From Saprospiraceae bacterium (GTDB lineage Bacteria > Bacteroidota > Bacteroidia > Chitinophagales > Saprospiraceae), in assembly GCA_016710115.1 (NCBI GenBank), contig JADJLN010000024.1, positions 133,929 through 197,928 on the forward strand: a stretch of DNA of 64,000 nucleotides, written 5' to 3'. Below, in pieces: positions 36,103 through 45,440 of the stretch. Both the position numbers and the translations under genes were made by a program. A model generated the notes under the pieces. The model did no database searches, was not told the DNA's origin, and saw nothing but the letters and a program-made list of their open reading frames with translations. Every line of letters begins with the position of its first letter. Within the stretch, counting starts at the first letter, position 1.

Positions 36103-38109
36103 ATGACCACCTTTGCCCAGGATCTTCCCGCCATGACCTTCGACCGCAAGGGCATACAGGATGACGAATTGTTGCGTCTGTACCGCCATCTCATCTTACC
36201 CAGACTGGTCGAGGAAAAAATGCTCATCCTCCTGCGGCAGGGCCGAATCAGCAAGTGGTTCAGCGGGATCGGCCAGGAAGCCATCGCTGTTGGCACCACT
36301 GCAGCTTTGCTTCAGGACGAGATCATGTTCACCATGCATCGCAATCTTGGCGTGTTTACCACCCGGGAGGTGCCACTCGATAAACTGATCGCCCAATGGC
36401 AGGGAAAAAAGACCGGCTTTTCCAAAGGTCGTGAACGTTCCTTCCACTTTGGTGCTCTCGAATACGGTATCGTCGGGATGATCTCCCACCTCGGCCCGCA
36501 ACTGTCCCTGGCTTCCGGAGTGGCCCTTGCTCATAAATTGAAATCCGAAGGCCGGATTTCCCTTGCTTTCACCGGGGAAGGCGGAACCAGTCAGGGCGAA
36601 TTCCACGAAGCCCTCAATGTGGCTTCCGTCTGGCAACTCCCGGTCATTTTCCTGATCGAAAACAACGGGTACGGTCTGAGCACTCCGATAAACGAACAGT
36701 TTCGTTGCACCCATCTGGCATCCCGTGGTATCGGATACGGAATGGAGGCGCATACCATTGATGGCAACAACATTCTTGAGGTGTATCAGACCGTCAAGGA
36801 CCTGGCCGATTCAATGCGGGAGAACCCCAGGCCCGTACTGCTGGAATGCATGACGTTTCGGATGCGTGGTCATGAAGAAGCATCCGGTACGAAATATGTT
36901 CCCCAGGAGCTTTTTACCCTGTGGGAGAAGAAGGACCCCGTCGCGACCTATGAATCCTGGCTCGTAGAACAGGGTCTTCTCGATGATGAAGCCATCACCG
37001 CCATCAGAGGAAGCTTTAAACAGTTTATCACCGACGCCGTTGAACGGGCATTTGCTGAGCCCGATCCAATTCCTGATTTGGAAGAAGAATTGCAGGATGT
37101 TTATGCCCCGTACATCGAGCAGAAACTTCCGCCGATATCCGACGAGCGAAAAGAGATGCGGTTTGTCGATGCCGTTTCGGATGGCCTGCGCCAGGGCATG
37201 GAACACCACGACAATCTCATTCTGATGGGTCAGGATATTGCCGAATATGGCGGTGTTTTCAAGATCACTGACGGGTTTGTCAGCCAGTTTGGCAAGGATC
37301 GGGTGAGAAACACACCCCTCTGTGAAAGTGCAATTATCGGCATCAGCCAGGGCCTGAGCTTCAAGGGGTTCAAATCCATGGTTGAAATGCAATTTGCTGA
37401 TTTTGTCACGTGCGGATTCAACCAGATCATCAACAACCTGGCAAAAGTGCACTACCGTTGGGGTGCAACTGCGGATGTAGTGATCCGGATGCCGACCGGT
37501 GCCGGCGTCGGTGCAGGACCCTTCCACTCCCAAAGCAATGAAGCCTGGTTTGCGCACACGCCAGGGTTGAAGGTGGTCTACCCGGCTACCCCGACCGACG
37601 CGAAAGGACTCCTGCTGGCCGCCCTCGACGACCCCAATCCGGTCCTCTTCTTCGAACACAAGGCGCTGTATCGGGCTGTAACGGAAGCAGTACCTGTCGA
37701 TCCATTCAGGATTCCCATCGGCTCAGCCAATCTGGTCCGTCAGGGAACGGATGTCTCGGTCATCACCTATGGCATGGGCGTTCATTGGGCCATGAAAGCG
37801 GTCGATGAACTGCATATTGAAGCGGATATCCTGGATCTTCGTTCTCTTTTACCGTTGGATTATGAGGCGATTGCAGCGACCGTGAAAAAGACCAGCCGGG
37901 TAATCATCCTCCATGAGGATACATTGTTCCTGGGTATTGGTGGTGAGATCAGTGCATGGATCAATGAACACCTGTTTGAACACCTGGACGCTCCGGTGAT
38001 GCGAAGTGCCAGTCTGGACACACCAATTCCTTTTGCTATACCTTTGGAGCAGCAGTTTCTGCCACCTCAACGTTTTCGTCAACAACTACAAAACCTGTTG
38101 GTCTATTAA
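36103..38109 (+). CDS. Branched-chain 2-oxoacid dehydrogenase E1, fused alpha and beta subunits
   Basis: Thiamine-diphosphate enzyme of 668 residues that decarboxylates 2-oxoacids and acylates the E2 lipoyl group. The alpha half (residues ~25-340) has ISKWFSGIGQEAIAVG and the ThDP/Mg motif TGEGGTSQGEFHEALNVAS with IENNGYGLSTP. The beta half (from ~355) has FVDAVSDGLRQGME, ILMGQDIAEYGGVF and a terminal transketolase domain (VSVITYGMGVHWAMKAV). Alpha-beta fusion of this type is common in Bacteroidota. Branched-chain rather than pyruvate specificity is suggested by overall resemblance and fits with icmF in the window. E2 and E3 genes are absent here. Confidence 0.88.
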   Translation: MTTFAQDLPAMTFDRKGIQDDELLRLYRHLILPRLVEEKMLILLRQGRISKWFSGIGQEAIAVGTTAALLQDEIMFTMHRNLGVFTTREVPLDKLIAQWQGKKTGFSKGRERSFHFGALEYGIVGMISHLGPQLSLASGVALAHKLKSEGRISLAFTGEGGTSQGEFHEALNVASVWQLPVIFLIENNGYGLSTPINEQFRCTHLASRGIGYGMEAHTIDGNNILEVYQTVKDLADSMRENPRPVLLECMTFRMRGHEEASGTKYVPQELFTLWEKKDPVATYESWLVEQGLLDDEAITAIRGSFKQFITDAVERAFAEPDPIPDLEEELQDVYAPYIEQKLPPISDERKEMRFVDAVSDGLRQGMEHHDNLILMGQDIAEYGGVFKITDGFVSQFGKDRVRNTPLCESAIIGISQGLSFKGFKSMVEMQFADFVTCGFNQIINNLAKVHYRWGATADVVIRMPTGAGVGAGPFHSQSNEAWFAHTPGLKVVYPATPTDAKGLLLAALDDPNPVLFFEHKALYRAVTEAVPVDPFRIPIGSANLVRQGTDVSVITYGMGVHWAMKAVDELHIEADILDLRSLLPLDYEAIAATVKKTSRVIILHEDTLFLGIGGEISAWINEHLFEHLDAPVMRSASLDTPIPFAIPLEQQFLPPQRFRQQLQNLLVY

Positions 38110-38555
38110 TGGAAAAGGATTTTTCAACGCTTGTCTCCGTCAGTGGCCTTCCCGGCTTGTATCGCGTAGTAGCGAATCGACACAACGGATTGATCATTGA
38201 GGATCTCACCAATGGTCAGAAACGATTTGCCCCGGTCCGATCACATCAGTTTTCACTGCTGGCCTCCATCGGGATCTATACTGAAGAGGGCACCGAAGAT
38301 CTGCAAAATGTATTCCTGGCCATGGATGCCCACTCGACACCGGCTCCGGATGTATCTGTAGCCAAGGATGAGGAACTCCGCCAGTACTTCAGGGAAATTC
38401 TGCCCAACTATGACGAAGAAATGGTGCGCATGGGAGATATCCGGAAAGTGATCAAGTGGTTTCATTTCATTAAAGAGAATGATATTATGCCTGAAGCCAC
38501 CACTTCTGAAGCTGGTCCTGATACAAAAGTCACAACAAGCACCGAAGAGGAATAG
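38109..38555 (+). CDS. DUF5606 protein
   Basis: Protein of 148 residues matching the Bacteroidota-only DUF5606 family: LVSVSGLPGLYRVVANRHNGLIIEDL, then RSHQFSLLASIGIYTEEG and LRQYFREILPNYDEEMVRMGDI, with a low-complexity acidic tail. The N-terminal half resembles a small SH3-like barrel. Its ATG overlaps the last base of the E1 stop codon (TAATG), so the two are co-translated. The function is unknown. Confidence 0.82.
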   Translation: MEKDFSTLVSVSGLPGLYRVVANRHNGLIIEDLTNGQKRFAPVRSHQFSLLASIGIYTEEGTEDLQNVFLAMDAHSTPAPDVSVAKDEELRQYFREILPNYDEEMVRMGDIRKVIKWFHFIKENDIMPEATTSEAGPDTKVTTSTEEE

Positions 38556-39176
38556 AGCGTTTCATTTCCTGTTTATCGTATCACGCCTCCTGGAGAGTAT
38601 GTGATGTTGGGCAAGCTATACATGCTATTTCTCTCAGGATAAATTGAACGCTCAGCACCAAACTCCTACACTCGATGTATTACGCCCCTTCAGGGCTTTG
38701 ACACAGGTCATTTCAATATGGTCGGGCGATGCCCAACCCTGTGATATTTCGCCCCTTCAGGGCTCTATATCTTTGATTCAATATTCAGAGGGGACGATTT
38801 AAATCACAAAAAACAAATTCCAAAAAACAAACAAATTCTAAAAAACAAATTCAAATGTTCAAACAACAAATAGGTAGATACCTGTTGCTTCGATACCCAA
38901 AGAAACCTTTTCCAAATAACAGAATAATGCTTTCCCACTTCCATGGCTAATTTGCTTTTGAGCGCTTTCATACTTCACCACAGAGTCAATCATTGACTTT
39001 TCACTACCGGTATATCACTTGGTCCGGCTTTTCGAAATAACCTTCTACTACCCTTCTCAACTCCAAACTCATTCACTTGATTTGCGCCCCTTCAGGGCTA
39101 TTTTGAAATTGGAATTTTTCTCCTCCCCTCCTCAACTCCAAACTCATAACCTCCTCAACTCCAAACTCCCAGAGGT
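38556..39176. repeat. 620-bp gene-free gap with REP-like palindromes and A-rich word repeats
   Basis: No gene is seen. The palindrome GCCCCTTCAGGGC occurs at 38684-38696, 38751-38763 and 39086-39098, and a second palindrome GGGCGATGCCC at 38724-38734 lies between the first two. The first pair of hairpins plus the central one resemble a bacterial REP (repetitive extragenic palindrome) cluster. From 38,800 to 38,870 the word AAAAAACAAATTC repeats about three times, and 39,120-39,175 is rich in CTCAACTCCAAACTC. Confidence 0.6.
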
Positions 39177-40514
39177 TTAACGTACAAGCTGTCCCGTCAA
39201 ACTGAGGATCTCCACTTCCAGTACACGCAACTGGTAGATCGTCGTAATCCTTCGTTGCGCAGCCTGTGCTGCATTCAGCTGCACCGTTCGCAAATCAAAA
39301 ATGGAGAGCTGACCCAAACGGAATTTTTCTTCAGCCATGTCCAGATTCTGTCGGGCATTGGCCACCTGCTCATCCTGGATCGACAGATTCATCAGGTGGG
39401 TCTGGTAGGTGATCAGCAGATCATCCAGCTGTGATTGCAGTTGATCACTGAGCGCCTGACGGGTAACCGAGGCGATCTGTTCCTGTAGCCGATTGACAGT
39501 GACTTGACGCCGGCGAACTCCGGCATCATAGATCGGCCAGGAACCAGTCACCCCGAAATAGAGATTTCGATTGGATCCTGTCTGCGTGCCAAACGGTTCT
39601 CCGGTGAACGGATTGTTTCCATCCAGAGAAGTCACCGTTCCGGACAACACACCACCTGCATTGATGCCGAATTGAGGATAAAAAGCGGACTGGGTCATTC
39701 GGGTCTGAATAGCTGCGACCTGTTCTCCGAGCACTGCTTCCTGGATCTGCGGATTCTGTGTCAGTATAAGTTGTTGCAGAGCGTCCCTGTCCCATACCTG
39801 AACTGGCAGATTCAGCGCACCATCAACATCGAAATCACTCATGGTCGGATCGCCCATCGCCAGTTTCAATGCATTTCTGGCAACAGCGAGATTGAGATTC
39901 GCCGAAACAACAAGTGAACTGTCAGACCACACAGCATCCCGACTCTGCAGGACCTGTTGCGTCAGAGACTGGCCGAATTCCCGACGCAGCTCCTGATAGG
40001 CCAGCAGATCCCGACTCAAGCCGAGCACCTCACGTGCCAGCCCCACCTGGGCTTCCTGCCATTCCTCCTGGAGATAAGCCAACATCACCCGTCTGACTGT
40101 CTGCAATCCCGTCAGATTCAGTCTGACGCGAGCCTGTTCTTCAAGGGTACCCAATTGCTTCAGGTTGTATCTCACCCGAAAACCATTGAAGACCAACCAG
40201 GTGGCATCCAACGAAAGATTGGCATTTCCCGAACGGATCAGGCCATTGAGAAAACTGGCTGGATTGTTCTGATCATTGAGATTGCCCTGCCCGGCGGTGT
40301 TCAGGCGGATTGTCGGATAACGTCCTGCTACGGAGCCGTGATTATTGGTCCCGGCAATGCTCAGCTGAAGCCCGGCAATCTGTCGCTGAAGGTCTTGAGC
40401 CAATGCTTTACGGACACATTCATCCATGCTGAGCACCGTTTGGCTGGTCAGCTGGCCTGGCTGGAAAATCAGAACGAAGAAACAGACGATCGGATAGAGA
40501 ATACGGTTCATCAT
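39177..40514 (-). CDS. TolC-family outer-membrane efflux protein
   Basis: Outer-membrane channel of 445 residues with a signal peptide (LYPIVCFFVLIFQPG). The OEP pattern opens LSMDECVRKALAQDLQRQIA, and long amphipathic helices follow with two similar halves (for example VRRVMLAYLQEEWQEAQVGL and EQVANARQNLDMAEEKFRLGQLSIFDLR). It provides the exit duct for the RND pump. The start overlaps the pump stop by one base (TGATG), confirming an operon in the order lipoprotein, adaptor, pump, TolC. Confidence 0.9.
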   Translation of the reverse strand: MMNRILYPIVCFFVLIFQPGQLTSQTVLSMDECVRKALAQDLQRQIAGLQLSIAGTNNHGSVAGRYPTIRLNTAGQGNLNDQNNPASFLNGLIRSGNANLSLDATWLVFNGFRVRYNLKQLGTLEEQARVRLNLTGLQTVRRVMLAYLQEEWQEAQVGLAREVLGLSRDLLAYQELRREFGQSLTQQVLQSRDAVWSDSSLVVSANLNLAVARNALKLAMGDPTMSDFDVDGALNLPVQVWDRDALQQLILTQNPQIQEAVLGEQVAAIQTRMTQSAFYPQFGINAGGVLSGTVTSLDGNNPFTGEPFGTQTGSNRNLYFGVTGSWPIYDAGVRRRQVTVNRLQEQIASVTRQALSDQLQSQLDDLLITYQTHLMNLSIQDEQVANARQNLDMAEEKFRLGQLSIFDLRTVQLNAAQAAQRRITTIYQLRVLEVEILSLTGQLVR

Positions 40515-43500
40515 CAGGAGATCAGGACGCCGACAAGACGCATGGTGAGAACGATCAATGCGATAAATACGGACACGGTGATCAGGGCAAACAGGAGCCA
40601 TAGCCAGATGTAGGTCTTGCGACCAACAATGGCCGGCTCAATCGAACGAGGATCTGGCCGCACTCCTTCCCATTGAGTCACTGCCCAGAGTTTGACCCGA
40701 TTGACCATCATGATCAGGGCGGGTAATAACGTGAGTGTCAGAAAGGTGGCCAATACCAGACCAAAGGCAACGGAAACCGCCATCGGAATGAGAAATTTTG
40801 CCTGAAAACTCTTTTCCAGTAACAGTGGGCCGAGCCCCGCGACGGTGGTCAGGGAAGTGAGCAGGATGGGTCTGAATCGGGACAGTGCGGCTTCGTAGAT
40901 CGCACGCATGACCCGGTTTCCCTGTCGGATCAGATCATTGTATGTCGTGATCAATACCAGACCATCATTCACTTGAATACCTACAAGAGCCAGAATACCC
41001 AGAAAGGAAAACAGGCTGATAGGCAAACCCATGACCCAGTGGCCTAAACCGACACCCGCAAGTCCGAATGGAATGAGCGCAAAAACGGCCAGTGCCTGAC
41101 CGATGGATTGGAAGGTAACTGCGACAGTAAAGAACATCAGGATCAACATGACTGGCAACACGATTTTCGCTGAACTTGCCGTCTTCATCTGCTCGCGATT
41201 CTGACCTTCAAAGGATGCACTCACCGTGGGATAATTGGCCAGAATCCGGGGAATAACTTCAGTCCGCAGATTCTCGTTGAGGTCAGTGACCGAAACATTA
41301 TCCTGCGCAACATCCGCTTCCAGCTTGATCTCCCGTTGACCATCCAGATGATAAATGGCAATGGTACCGCGTTTGATCTCCAGGTCAGCTATCTCTTTGA
41401 GCGGAAAAGATCGTCCATCCTGAAACCGGATGCGCATCTCCTCCAATCGTGTGAGATCGTCTCGATCCTGCTCACCATACCGAACCCAAACCCGCACTTC
41501 ATCTTCACCTCGTTGCAATCGTTGGACTTCTGCACCAAAAAATCCCTGTCGTACCTGAGCGATCACCTCGCGAAGGTTCAGGCCCAGCCCTTTGGCCTTT
41601 TCCTTCAACGTCACATGGATATCCCGGAGGCCCTGTTGGTTATTGTTGGTCACATCCCGCAACTCGGCCAATGACTCCAGTTCTTTCTGAAGATCGATGA
41701 CTGCTGCCCCCAGAGATGCATAATCATTTCCGAGTAGAGAAACAGAAACAGGTTTTCCGAATGTAGACGCCTGGCCATAGGTCAGTACCTCTGCATCAGG
41801 AACAGGTCCAACCCGTTCACGAATGGCATTCGTAAGCACTGTGGCAGTCAATGAATCCCGGATCTCACCATCGAGCAACGTGATATCCACACTGCCCTGG
41901 TAGGTGGTCGGTCCGATCTTCAGTTCGATGTGCTTGATCGGCTGATAAGCCCCCTGAAAATATCTTTCCGCTAATTGGTCATTGACCTCATTGGCCGCCT
42001 TCTGAATCCGCAGCAGGTACTCCCGAGTGACATGTTCCCGCGTACCAGCTGGCATTTTGAGGGTGACATTGATATTGTCCCGGGGAATAACCGGAAAAAA
42101 GGTCGTCTTGATAAATCCACCGCGCACCAATCCGACTGTCAGCAGGACAAGGACTGTGAAAAAGATCAGCGTACTGCCGGGATACCGTAAAGAAAAGCGA
42201 AGGACTGGTGCATAGAATCGATTGCGCATCCAGTACATCAGACGCTCAAAAATTCGCTGGATTCGATTTTTTGTCTGATCCGGACGCAGAGCGGTAGAAT
42301 GTGCCACGTGGCCGGGCAGAATAAAGATCCCTTCCACCAGACTGAAAAAGAGCGATAAAATGACCACAACACCCAGTACTGTAAAAATATCTCCGATCCG
42401 GCCATCGAGGAATGCAAAGGAGGAGAAGGCGATGATCGTGGTCAGCACCGAAGTGAACACCGCCGGAATAACCTTGAGTGATCCTTCAATGGCTGCCTTG
42501 TAACGTGGCACTCCTCGTTCGTACAGCTGGTAGATATTCTCTGCAATGACGATACCATCATCCACCAGGATCCCAACCACGACGATCATGCCGAAAAGCG
42601 AGATCACATTTATGGTGATATCCATCAGATAGGCCACCAGAAACATGCCGGCAAAAGAGATGGGAATGGACAGCGCAACCCAGAAAGCCAGGCGCCAGTT
42701 CAGGAACATAGACAGGAAAACAAGGACAAGGACAAATCCGATCATCCCGTTGTTCGCCAGCAGATCGATCCGTTGCTGGAGCACCTCCGAACCATCGCGA
42801 ATGATATCGGCGTGGACCAGGGACTGTTGTTCGTTGAACGTCTGGATATAGTTGCGCACCTTTCCTGTGATATCCAGAATATCCTCATCCAGCGTATTGG
42901 AAACAGTAACAACGACACTGGGTTTGTCATTGATCCAACTGCGGTCCGGACTGTCTGACCATTTATCCTGGATATCCGCGATCTGGTACAGCCGGATGAT
43001 ATTGCCATCAGCGGTCACCTTGACCGGAATATCCCGGAGCTCGTCGGCGAAATATCCCTTGTTCCTGGCTCGGATCAGCAGTTCTTCCTGTGCGCCCTTG
43101 AGCATCCCTCCGGTCAATTCCAGATTACTACCTCGAACCGCCAATTCGGCTTCGCTGAATGTCAATTCATAAGCCAGCAGGTCTTTTTCCCGGAAGGCGA
43201 TCTCGATCTCCTCATCCGGAAACCCGTTGAGTGTTACCTTGGAAATCCCGTCAATGGCGAGCAATTCAGATTCGGCCTGCCGCCCGAACTGCTTGAGTGT
43301 CCGCAAGTCGACATCACCACTGATGGCAAAATTGATCGCAAACCCCAGATTCTCCTGTCGAAATACGACAGCAGGTTCCATCCCCGCTGGAAATGAAGGT
43401 ATCCGGTCCACTGCATTGCGGACATCGTCCAGCACCTTTTCAGGGTCGTGGCCATGCAGCGCTTCTACCGTGATCACGCCGCTGTTTTCTGTGCTGATAG

Positions 43501-43747
43501 AAGATACCCGTTCTACTCCGGAAACACCCTTCAGGTTTTCCTCGATCTTCAGAATGATTCCCTCTTCGATCTCCTCCGGTGATGCTCCTGGATAAACAGT
43601 CTGAATCGTAATGATCCTGGACTCCACTTCCGGGAAAAAAGTGGACTTCAAATTGGACAGCCCGAATGCTCCTGCCAGCAGAAAGAGGACCATCAACAGG
43701 TCGCCAGCAATCGGATATCGGACAAAAAAGCGAAGCAATGCATGCAT
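40514..43747 (-). CDS. RND efflux transporter permease (AcrB/HAE1 type)
   Basis: Proton-driven trimeric pump of 1077 residues. Helix 1 is ALLRFFVRYPIAGDLLMVLF, followed by FFPEVESRIITIQTVYPGASPEEIEE. The proton-relay helix region shows FGMIVVVGILVDDGIVIAENIY, with the Asp pair, in the first half and LGILALVGIQVNDGLVLITTYN in the second. Large porter domains lie between. The second half carries an Asn-Asp instead of Asp-Asp, as is usual there. Substrates are not predictable; no heavy-metal motif is evident. Confidence 0.92.
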   Translation of the reverse strand: MHALLRFFVRYPIAGDLLMVLFLLAGAFGLSNLKSTFFPEVESRIITIQTVYPGASPEEIEEGIILKIEENLKGVSGVERVSSISTENSGVITVEALHGHDPEKVLDDVRNAVDRIPSFPAGMEPAVVFRQENLGFAINFAISGDVDLRTLKQFGRQAESELLAIDGISKVTLNGFPDEEIEIAFREKDLLAYELTFSEAELAVRGSNLELTGGMLKGAQEELLIRARNKGYFADELRDIPVKVTADGNIIRLYQIADIQDKWSDSPDRSWINDKPSVVVTVSNTLDEDILDITGKVRNYIQTFNEQQSLVHADIIRDGSEVLQQRIDLLANNGMIGFVLVLVFLSMFLNWRLAFWVALSIPISFAGMFLVAYLMDITINVISLFGMIVVVGILVDDGIVIAENIYQLYERGVPRYKAAIEGSLKVIPAVFTSVLTTIIAFSSFAFLDGRIGDIFTVLGVVVILSLFFSLVEGIFILPGHVAHSTALRPDQTKNRIQRIFERLMYWMRNRFYAPVLRFSLRYPGSTLIFFTVLVLLTVGLVRGGFIKTTFFPVIPRDNINVTLKMPAGTREHVTREYLLRIQKAANEVNDQLAERYFQGAYQPIKHIELKIGPTTYQGSVDITLLDGEIRDSLTATVLTNAIRERVGPVPDAEVLTYGQASTFGKPVSVSLLGNDYASLGAAVIDLQKELESLAELRDVTNNNQQGLRDIHVTLKEKAKGLGLNLREVIAQVRQGFFGAEVQRLQRGEDEVRVWVRYGEQDRDDLTRLEEMRIRFQDGRSFPLKEIADLEIKRGTIAIYHLDGQREIKLEADVAQDNVSVTDLNENLRTEVIPRILANYPTVSASFEGQNREQMKTASSAKIVLPVMLILMFFTVAVTFQSIGQALAVFALIPFGLAGVGLGHWVMGLPISLFSFLGILALVGIQVNDGLVLITTYNDLIRQGNRVMRAIYEAALSRFRPILLTSLTTVAGLGPLLLEKSFQAKFLIPMAVSVAFGLVLATFLTLTLLPALIMMVNRVKLWAVTQWEGVRPDPRSIEPAIVGRKTYIWLWLLFALITVSVFIALIVLTMRLVGVLIS

Positions 43748-43758
43748 GGCAAATGGTC

Positions 43759-44883
43759 TTATTCGGTGATCCAGTTGACCTGCTGTCCTTCGATCATGCC
43801 CGGCTTGCGATCACGTACAACCAGTGCCCCTTCTTTCAATCCCTTGACAACAGCGGTTGTCCGACCTGTACGTAATACATCGATCGGTACCTTCACCAGA
43901 CTGCTGTCACGAATTTGCCAGATCTCTCGTCCATTCAGTATCAGATCTTTCGGGAGTGAGACCACATCATCGGTTATACCGCCGACGATCTCGCCCAACA
44001 GAAACATCCCTTCTTTCAATCCCACGCCACCGACTTCAATATAGATCGGCACCATCTGTGTGGAGGCATCAACCTGATCACCGATCCGGCGAACGATGCC
44101 TGTGTATCGATTACCATTGTCTTCGCTCTCCATCGTGACCTTCTGACCTATGCGAATAAACCCGAGATCGCTGATCGAAACGGAAGATTCAAGTTCATAA
44201 CCTCCCAGCCGCAAGAATTGGCCGATGCGTTGTCCAGGGCGAATGAGTGTCCCCCGCTGGACATCAACTGCCGTCAGCACCCCGTCAAACGGAGCGATCA
44301 GCCGATATTTTGTCAGGCGTTCTTCGGCACTGCGAATGGCGTAATACTGGGTCTGGATGCCCCGGCTGGCCAGAAAGAGTTTTTCCCGATGGCTGGTTGG
44401 TTCAGGCAGTGGCGCCACCTTTTTTTCAGGGTCCAGTTTTTCGACATAGGATTGCCAGTCGCCAAATCGGTCTGGAAATTCGATCTTGATATCCGGGAGC
44501 AACTGTGCCAGTGATGTCAACAAGGCTGCGCGTTGTCCCTGTAATGCCAGTCGTGCTTCGCGATCATCCAGTTGCAGGAGGATCTCACCATCCTTGAACC
44601 GGATCCCTTCTTTCAGTGGATGTGCTCCCTGGGAGGCCAGACCATTGACCTCGGCAAAAAGGTCAACCCGGTCATATGCCGCCAGTCTACCCTGTAATGG
44701 GATCGGTATGCTGGCCGGTCCGTGATGGACTTCCATGGTACTCACCGTGAGTCGGGAAGCTGGTATGCTTGGCTTTCTGGGCGGATCCGTCTTCTGTTTG
44801 CTCAGAAGCTGAAAACCGATCACTCCACCAACAAACAGAATCGCTGTCAGTAGAATGACGATGCGTCGCCAGTTCAGGTTCAT
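43759..44883 (-). CDS. Efflux periplasmic adaptor (membrane fusion protein)
   Basis: HlyD/AcrA-type adaptor of 374 residues, anchored by an N-terminal helix (IVILLTAILFVGGVIGFQL). The barrel-sandwich half motifs are RLAAYDRVDLFAEVNGLAS and APFDGVLTAVDVQRGTLIRPGQRI, flanking an alpha hairpin. A beta-barrel domain follows (SSVSISDLGFIRIGQKVTM). It links the RND pump to TolC. It starts 4 bp inside the upstream lipoprotein gene (ATGA overlap). Confidence 0.9.
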   Translation of the reverse strand: MNLNWRRIVILLTAILFVGGVIGFQLLSKQKTDPPRKPSIPASRLTVSTMEVHHGPASIPIPLQGRLAAYDRVDLFAEVNGLASQGAHPLKEGIRFKDGEILLQLDDREARLALQGQRAALLTSLAQLLPDIKIEFPDRFGDWQSYVEKLDPEKKVAPLPEPTSHREKLFLASRGIQTQYYAIRSAEERLTKYRLIAPFDGVLTAVDVQRGTLIRPGQRIGQFLRLGGYELESSVSISDLGFIRIGQKVTMESEDNGNRYTGIVRRIGDQVDASTQMVPIYIEVGGVGLKEGMFLLGEIVGGITDDVVSLPKDLILNGREIWQIRDSSLVKVPIDVLRTGRTTAVVKGLKEGALVVRDRKPGMIEGQQVNWITE

Positions 44884-45410
44884 GCTTTTGCTTTAAAGGT
44901 CAGACGAAGGGTAAAGCTCAACGCAGAAGGGGATGGCTGTCGCAGGCGAAATCCCATCCGAAGGTTCATGGCACTCTGCGTAAGCCAGGGCTTGAAATCT
45001 GCCAGGGTACCAACCAGAACAACCCGATTGCCTGTATTCAGGGGCACATTCGGCGTATAAAAACATTCCCAGCGATTGGGTGTATCGATCAATTCAACGA
45101 AGATCTCCTGAAAATAGTCCAGATCCGCTGGCGCGAGCACTACTTCCAGTTGCCCGTTATACGGTTCGATCCGACCGATATCTGCAACCGTCAATTGATG
45201 ATCCGCCAGGATGGATTCAATTTGGGTTGGTATTTTATTCAATTCGACAAAGTGCGTCTGGACGGTATTGAGTGCTGCAGGCATGTCCAGATTGAACACG
45301 TATACCATATCAAATAAAGTCGGGGTCTCATCCTTTGTACAACGGGAAACCCCCAGGCAGCTGATGATCAGCATCGGAAGAAGAAATGAACGGTTCAAGA
45401 GTGGACCCAT
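44880..45410 (-). CDS. Putative lipoprotein heading the RND operon, unknown family
   Basis: Protein of 176 residues I do not recognise. The N-terminal hydrophobic stretch ends IISC, a possible though weak lipobox. The body has an alternating hydrophobic pattern (LTVADIGRIEPYNGQLEVVL, GNRVVLVGTLADFKPWL) that suggests a beta-rich extracytoplasmic domain. The ATGA overlap with the adaptor gene puts it in the efflux operon as first gene. A near -7 box CATCTTTG lies at 45430-45437. It could be an accessory periplasmic factor. Confidence 0.65.
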   Translation of the reverse strand: MGPLLNRSFLLPMLIISCLGVSRCTKDETPTLFDMVYVFNLDMPAALNTVQTHFVELNKIPTQIESILADHQLTVADIGRIEPYNGQLEVVLAPADLDYFQEIFVELIDTPNRWECFYTPNVPLNTGNRVVLVGTLADFKPWLTQSAMNLRMGFRLRQPSPSALSFTLRLTFKAKA

Positions 45411-45440
45411 AACCAGGTTGGATTGAACGCAAAGATGAGG

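Noticed and set aside
38684..39098. CRISPR array
   Set aside because: The repeats are short palindromes with irregular spacing of 54 and 322 bp and no uniform spacers or cas genes.
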